From: Bugulina stolonifera
Lineage: Eukaryota > Bryozoa > Gymnolaemata > Cheilostomatida > Bugulidae
Assembly: GCA_935421135.1 (NCBI GenBank)
Contig: OW285190.1
Span: forward strand, 19,602,501-19,666,500
Direction: 5' to 3'
Length of the DNA stretch: 64,000 nucleotides
A model generated the notes under the pieces. It was not told where the DNA came from. It did no database searches and worked only from the letters and a program-made list of their open reading frames with translations. Numbering within the stretch: the first letter of the stretch is position 1; each line of letters opens with the position of its first letter. Made by a program: the position numbers and the translations under genes. Positions 62,401 through 64,000 of the stretch are shown here, in pieces.

Positions 62401-62910
62401 TGTGTGGTAATTATATCATAGTAGTAGTACTACTGCTTGTGACAATATCAGGCAAGCAATAGTTTTATGTATTTAATATCATTTTTTATTTAGTAATTTG
62501 TTGACTTGCTGCGGTTGTTTGTAGACACTATTTACAACCTATTTTGATGTGGTGCTACTATCCTCCCCTGTCTGAGGACCATACAGAACAGAGAGACAAG
62601 ACAGCAAAATCCATAACAATATTACACTAATATAATTATATGCAATGTTCATGTTCAACATTATATTACTACCTGTACGAGTACCATAGATGGTTGATGG
62701 TATCATAATGAGAGTATCACTCATACAGTGTATAATATAAGCTAATAGTTGAACTGGATGCAAAAGATAATAAAAACATGCAAACATGTTAATACAAATT
62801 AATTTATTATAATAATACACTGTAAATGTAGATAACATACCTGGTACTCCCTGTCCAGTAGCTACCACTACAACCAATAGTATGATTGATAGATAGTAAC
62901 ACAGTGTCAT
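27864..62910 (-). CDS. Receptor-type protein tyrosine phosphatase, fucolectin-like + FN3 ectodomain, two PTP domains
   Basis: Forty-four exons, all phases joining, sum 6,090 bp (about 2,029 residues). In transcription order: 62910-62841, 60647-60450, 60231-59992, 59224-59021, 58783-58544, 58108-57999, 56516-56348, 56217-56120, 55633-55429, 54601-54489, 53663-53495, 53256-53165, 52992-52788, 51645-51536, 51251-51083, 50572-50481, 50311-50107, 49929-49820, 49542-49374, 48952-48807, 48544-48352, 48042-47939, 47640-47430, 46904-46805, 46658-46373, 46019-45971, 45630-45477, 45276-45224, 44888-44725, 44379-44292, 43494-43421, 43022-42986, 41656-41559, 41352-41227, 39553-39405, 39257-39122, 38919-38773, 38426-38330, 29672-29617, 29393-29274, 29102-28974, 28519-28374, 28154-28019, 27986-27864. 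It should dephosphorylate phosphotyrosine at the plasma membrane. The last exon is the least certain. The fucolectin-like N-terminus is unusual beside LAR-type RPTPs (Ig + FN3). No symbol is assigned because orthology is unclear. Confidence 0.88.
28500..28758. repeat. 42-bp repeat spanning the 3' splice site of an RPTP D2 exon, 6 copies
   Basis: On the - strand each unit has an acceptor (tatacag or tgtacacag) followed by the exon start GAGAGAGATGTGGTATTACT. Exon-like starts fall at 28730, 28688, 28646, 28604, 28562 and the real one at 28519. In the exon frame the five upstream copies run into TGA within ten codons, so only the last acceptor gives a product. Confidence 0.9.
29725..29730. repeat. 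Left target-site duplication tacagt
   Basis: Six bases directly before the palindrome, identical to the six directly after it. Confidence 0.8.
31340..31486 (-). pseudogene. DNA polymerase family B fragment, left arm
   Basis: Mirror copy of the fragment at 35456-35602, reading [12 protein letters not shown] on the - strand with a stop at the inner border of the frame. It is only about 48 residues, so it is a remnant, not a working polymerase. Confidence 0.6.
31600..33080. repeat. About 80-bp AT-rich tandem array, left arm
   Basis: Copies of a unit with tgcatgtgttaagtcagcat, aaataaacttttcacaatag and tagcaatagaataaataaaa. Its inverse lies at about 34080-35340. Confidence 0.9.
33377..33765. repeat. 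31-bp repeat at the palindrome centre
   Basis: Units of the form cccgatgcaccccgatgtga plus atccgaagcct on the left half, and their inverse on the right half. The turnaround is near 33,629 with almost no spacer. Confidence 0.9.
34080..35340. repeat. About 80-bp AT-rich tandem array, right arm
   Basis: Inverted counterpart of the left-arm array (atgctgacttaacacatgca, ctattgctactattgtgaaa). It has fewer units than the left, which explains the unequal arm lengths. Confidence 0.9.
35456..35602 (+). pseudogene. DNA polymerase family B fragment, right arm
   Basis: About 48 codons follow an acceptor-like ttttcacag and end in [20 protein letters not shown] contains the family B palm motif C (DTDS), in the form I associate with protein-primed polymerases of Polinton-like elements (recalled, not searched). 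The rest of the polymerase is absent, so this is a captured or decayed fragment. Confidence 0.6.
36150..36480 (+). other. Open GC-rich segment in right arm, possible exon
   Basis: A frame open from about 36190 to 36478 encodes a basic Arg/Ser/Gly-rich peptide containing [13 protein letters not shown] and [14 protein letters not shown] and ends at a gtaagt. The same segment is mirrored at about 30460-30780 on -. I do not recognise a family. Low-complexity GC-rich composition could alone keep the frame open. Confidence 0.3.
37200..37205. repeat. Right target-site duplication tacagt
   Basis: Six bases directly after the palindrome, matching the left flank. Confidence 0.8.
37634..38297 (-). mobile_element. 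Solo LTR copy 1 (664 bp)
   Basis: Read on - it starts tgtgatggtac and ends accattaca (TG...CA), flanked by atat on both sides. On - a tatataaagg box is followed about 60 bp later by aataaa, the layout expected of U3-R in an LTR. No internal retroelement sequence is present. It lies in an RPTP intron, in sense with the gene, 33 bp after the donor of the exon ending at 38330. Confidence 0.82.
38773..44379 (-). CDS. RPTP catalytic domain D1 (eight exons)
   Basis: Exons from 44379 to 38773. Recognisable PTP elements in order: [38 protein letters not shown], the WPD loop WPDHGVP, the P-loop [12 protein letters not shown] with the catalytic Cys and Arg, and the Q-loop VQTDDQYVF. All catalytic residues seen are intact. 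The usual KNRY phosphotyrosine loop is replaced by a [14 protein letters not shown] sequence. Confidence 0.9.
39586..40822. repeat. 43-bp minisatellite interrupted by LTR copy 2
   Basis: About 7.5 copies of gcacatataatatgtacata plus tgtatacaggtagttactactat at 39586-39924, then two more copies at 40733-40822. The LTR insertion explains the gap. Confidence 0.9.
39925..40732 (-). mobile_element. Solo LTR copy 2 (808 bp)
   Basis: Same family and orientation as copy 1; the U3 side is longer and diverged. It is flanked by atat on both sides and has split a 43-bp minisatellite, which resumes at 40733. Confidence 0.8.
41878..42950. repeat. 47-bp minisatellite, about 23 copies
   Basis: Units contain agtataacagtatacataca and gtactatatagtagctacct. 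Variants (cat/tat, ctacc/atacc, loss of ta) recur in patterns suggesting block duplication. It fills the intron between two D1 exons. Confidence 0.95.
43591..44253 (-). mobile_element. Solo LTR copy 3 (663 bp)
   Basis: Nearly the same sequence as copy 1. It is flanked by ataa on both sides and lies 39 bp after the donor of the RPTP exon ending at 44292, in sense orientation. Confidence 0.82.
44725..45276 (-). CDS. RPTP cytosolic juxtamembrane exons
   Basis: Exons 45276-45224 and 44888-44725. The first carries [10 protein letters not shown], where YEN fits a Grb2-SH2 type pYxN motif if phosphorylated (inference). The second is Pro-rich and ends [16 protein letters not shown], resembling the segment just before D1 in other RPTPs. 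Confidence 0.75.
45477..45630 (-). CDS. RPTP transmembrane exon
   Basis: A short Thr-rich stalk ([15 protein letters not shown]) is followed by a hydrophobic helix ([18 protein letters not shown]) and a basic stop-transfer stretch (RRR). It sets the ectodomain outside and the phosphatase domains in the cytosol. Confidence 0.9.
46078..46176. repeat. gcagtagcg-type short repeat
   Basis: Degenerate 9-15-bp repeats of gtagtagcggtgca composition, in an RPTP intron. Confidence 0.75.
46373..48042 (-). CDS. RPTP FN3 cassette 5 with membrane-proximal region
   Basis: Exons of 104, 211, 100 and 286 bp. Motifs: [67 protein letters not shown] followed by AF resembles a furin site; vertebrate LAR-family RPTPs are cleaved at a similar membrane-proximal place. 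The 211-bp exon ends in the 71-bp donor-spanning array. Confidence 0.78.
46990..47495. repeat. 71-bp repeat spanning the 5' splice site of an RPTP FN3 exon, 7 copies
   Basis: Each unit contains the exon end (gttagaggtgtgaatggagc ... cacagttacaag on -) and donor gtaagt. Donor complements (acttac) begin at 47424, 47353, 47282, 47211, 47140, 47069 and 46998. The coding join uses the first (exon end 47430). Reading past it meets TGA within seven codons, so the other donors would truncate the protein. Confidence 0.92.
48352..49929 (-). CDS. RPTP FN3 cassette 4 (four exons)
   Basis: Exons of 110, 169, 146 and 193 bp. Motifs: GPQLAP (first residue split), [66 protein letters not shown] and [10 protein letters not shown]. 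It is more divergent than cassettes 1-3. Confidence 0.8.
50107..51645 (-). CDS. RPTP FN3 cassette 3 (four exons)
   Basis: Exons of 110, 169, 92 and 205 bp. Motifs: [65 protein letters not shown] and [17 protein letters not shown]. Exon sizes and phases match cassette 2, so the two arose by tandem duplication. Confidence 0.85.
51747..52750 (-). mobile_element. Related solo LTR copy 4 (1.0 kb)
   Basis: Diverged member: it starts tgtaatgttttc, ends caccaca on +, is flanked by atat on both sides, and shares blocks such as ggtgcttacaatggtc and gtcggcc with the other copies. It lies 38 bp after the donor of the RPTP exon ending at 52788. Confidence 0.68.
52788..54601 (-). CDS. RPTP FN3 cassette 2 (four exons)
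   Basis: Exons of 113, 169, 92 and 205 bp. Motifs: [72 protein letters not shown] and [17 protein letters not shown]. The last exon is nearly identical in nucleotides to that of cassette 3. Confidence 0.85.
53087..53180. repeat. 70-bp duplication of an RPTP exon end and donor
   Basis: ccatacctgccaactaaYcaca occurs at 53089 and 53159. On - this is the exon end TTAGTTGGCAG followed by gtatgg. The upstream copy (53159) joins in phase to the exon at 52992. The intervening sequence is not copied perfectly. Confidence 0.65.
53383..53452. repeat. 8-bp microsatellite tattactg
   Basis: About eight copies of tattactg in an RPTP intron. Confidence 0.9.
54726..54773. repeat. 9-bp repeat accatagtt
   Basis: Five copies of accatagtt, one with a single base change, in an RPTP intron. 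Confidence 0.9.
55429..58108 (-). CDS. RPTP FN3 cassette 1 (four exons)
   Basis: Exons of 110, 169, 98 and 205 bp encode two FN3-type domains. The first shows [23 protein letters not shown], then [23 protein letters not shown] and TLCSG. The second shows [21 protein letters not shown] and SVRSMNDAG. The paired cysteines recur in later cassettes. Confidence 0.82.
56765..56880 (+). repeat. Possible degenerate tRNA-derived SINE fragment
   Basis: gttgttgtggttaaattgct and tagaccataggttta resemble the promoter boxes of tRNA-derived SINEs, but the second box is weak and no tail or target duplication is clear. Confidence 0.25.
56987..57730. mobile_element. hAT-like MITE, 744 bp
   Basis: Terminal inverted repeats tagaggtggaacgagac at both ends, with further gag/cgaga-rich subterminal repeats. 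Flanks are cacagaag (left) and cacagaaa (right), an 8-bp duplication with one mismatch as in hAT elements; alternatively a perfect 6-bp acagaa if the TIR starts one base earlier. No transposase is encoded. It lies in an RPTP intron. Confidence 0.78.
58544..59224 (-). CDS. RPTP fucolectin-like domain 2 (two exons)
   Basis: Exons 59224-59021 ([29 protein letters not shown]) and 58783-58544 ([28 protein letters not shown]). The second exon is the same length (240 bp) as its counterpart in domain 1 and very similar at the nucleotide level, pointing to recent duplication. Phases are 1-1. Confidence 0.85.
59663..59730 (-). pseudogene. Degenerate FN3 exon between the two fucolectin domains
   Basis: Behind a proper acceptor (ctag) the frame reads [11 protein letters not shown] and NSSCVTLF and then hits TGA (59665-59663). 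The homologous live exon at 58108-57999 has NSSCVTLSW, with TGG at the equivalent site. It also lacks the end of the exon and its donor. It appears to be the leftover FN3 exon of a tandem duplication of [fucolectin + first FN3 exon]. Confidence 0.8.
59992..60647 (-). CDS. RPTP fucolectin-like domain 1 (two exons)
   Basis: Exons 60647-60450 and 60231-59992. The first reads [22 protein letters not shown] and IVIYNH; the second reads [28 protein letters not shown] and ITEVEVY. This is the pattern of the F5/8C-like fucolectin/tachylectin-4/pentraxin (FTP) fold, often a glycan-binding module. Both exons are phase 1-1, so the domain can be duplicated or skipped in frame. Confidence 0.82.
62841..62910 (-). 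CDS. RPTP exon 1: signal peptide
   Basis: [20 protein letters not shown] is a hydrophobic leader typical of a secretory signal. The exon ends in phase 1 with gtatgt. It joins directly in phase to the fucolectin exon at 60647. Confidence 0.7.
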
Positions 62911-64000
62911 CCTCACATAATATAACTTACTAGATGTACATGTACTGTCATATAAATACAAGCTCGTAGTTGAAGTGAATGTACAGAGAAATTAATACTA
63001 CCATATATAGCCTGTGGTTTAACAACTACACAGCTATAGTAGTTTATACTAATAGAAACACAAGTATAATTTAAGGAACACAGTATATCATGCACTACTT
63101 TCTCTTCAGCAAATAATTGCACCTGAATGAATTTGAATAGACTAGGATTAAACAAACTTCCCTGTTGATTGTCTACTGAATACATTAAGAACTGAGACTA
63201 TTGTTGTAATATTTACACTGTTAATGTTAGGGGGTTTCGCAATTTTTTTCATAATGATATATTTTTAGCAAGGAAATTGTTTCTGAGCAGTCAGAAACTT
63301 GTTTCAAATCTATGAAAATACCAGTCCCTGACTGGGGTTTGAACCCGAGGCCTCTACGGCACCTAATCGCCTACTACAGTGAGCAGAACATGCTACCACT
63401 ACACCAGCTAAGCAACTGGTTGCTAAAAACACATCATTAAATAGAAGAAGTAGACTGGGTGGATGTAACCAGGGAGGTTAGGAATTGAGATGTGCAGTCT
63501 GGGTGGGGGGGGGGGAGGGCACCACAATTTGAGTTATGTAACAGTCAGCAGTGAGTATTATTTACCTGCTAATCCATTATTTTGTACGTGTGTTTAGCAA
63601 CTTTCATCTGGTATTATTTGCTTATATTTCAATGTGTAACTCTGTAATAGAACCTCAATAGTTTAGTTTCAGAAATATAGAGGAGACAATTACTACACTA
63701 GCAGCACCACAATAATTATATAAGCATACAGTAGTTACAGTAATTGGTTTTGGTTATTGTGAATCTTTAATACATGCAGGGGTTTAATTCAGATCACTAA
63801 GCAACAGACTAAATAAATGTAATATACCATCTTGTAAATTATAACACAGTGGAGCATAGATTGTTCACCCTAACATATTATTATTAATGTATTCACTTTG
63901 CTATACACAGATATTCTGTAACCAAAAATTATACTTGCACAAGGTATTTGTGAATCTAAAAATGCTGCAATGTAACAAGTCTAATTTTAATACATGTACA
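62911..64000. other. Region upstream of RPTP start codon
   Basis: Apart from the tRNA-like segment and a poly-G run near 63505, I see no genes here. It should include the 5' UTR and promoter of the RPTP gene, but no promoter element could be fixed. Confidence 0.4.
63318..63412 (-). repeat. tRNA-derived SINE-like sequence
   Basis: On - tggtgtagtggtagcatg fits a pol III A box and ggttcaaacccc fits a B box, about 45 bp apart. The T stem has a mismatch and the anticodon arm does not fold cleanly, so this looks like a tRNA-derived SINE or relic, not a working tRNA. Confidence 0.5.

Noticed and set aside
63318..63412. Functional tRNA gene
   Set aside because: A and B boxes are present but the anticodon arm and T stem do not pair properly; more likely a tRNA-derived SINE.

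Overview
The window reads as nuclear DNA of an animal. It is AT-rich, with many small phase-matched GT..AG introns, and holds three spliced animal-type genes plus retroelements and minisatellites. A compact invertebrate genome, possibly a sponge, fits the gene set and intron style, but nothing here proves the phylum. Gene identities come from domain order and motifs recalled from known families, not from a search.

Layout. (1) 1-3.9 kb: a 17-bp minisatellite, then the 3' eight exons of a plexin-domain-containing (PLXDC1/2, TEM7-like) membrane protein on +. (2) 6.2-10 kb: a non-LTR retrotransposon (LINE, CR1/L2/jockey group) with two full open frames. (3) 11.2-26.7 kb: a complete 15-exon GRAMD4-like gene on +, about 687 codons. 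One of its introns holds a 6.7-kb array of TACTN pentamers. (4) 27.9-62.9 kb: a 44-exon receptor protein tyrosine phosphatase on -, about 2,029 codons, convergent with GRAMD4. It encodes a signal peptide, two fucolectin-like (F5/8C/FTP) domains, about ten FN3-type domains from five four-exon cassettes, a possible furin site, one TM helix, an active-looking D1 phosphatase domain and a D2 whose catalytic Cys is replaced by Asp.

Inside the phosphatase introns sit a 7.47-kb near-perfect palindrome with a 6-bp target duplication and a DNA polymerase B motif (possibly Polinton/Maverick-derived), four solo LTRs of one family with AT-rich duplications, and a hAT-like MITE.

The most unusual pattern is that short tandem repeats in all three genes repeatedly span exon-intron junctions, so the 5' or 3' splice site and adjoining exon bases are copied 2 to 14 times. 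Some arrays keep the reading frame, which would allow variable-length isoforms. In others every extra site leads to a stop. Three of the four solo LTRs also lie 33-39 bp downstream of a 5' splice site, in sense orientation.

The genes show no sign of acting in one pathway. Two encode cell-surface receptors and one an intracellular membrane protein.
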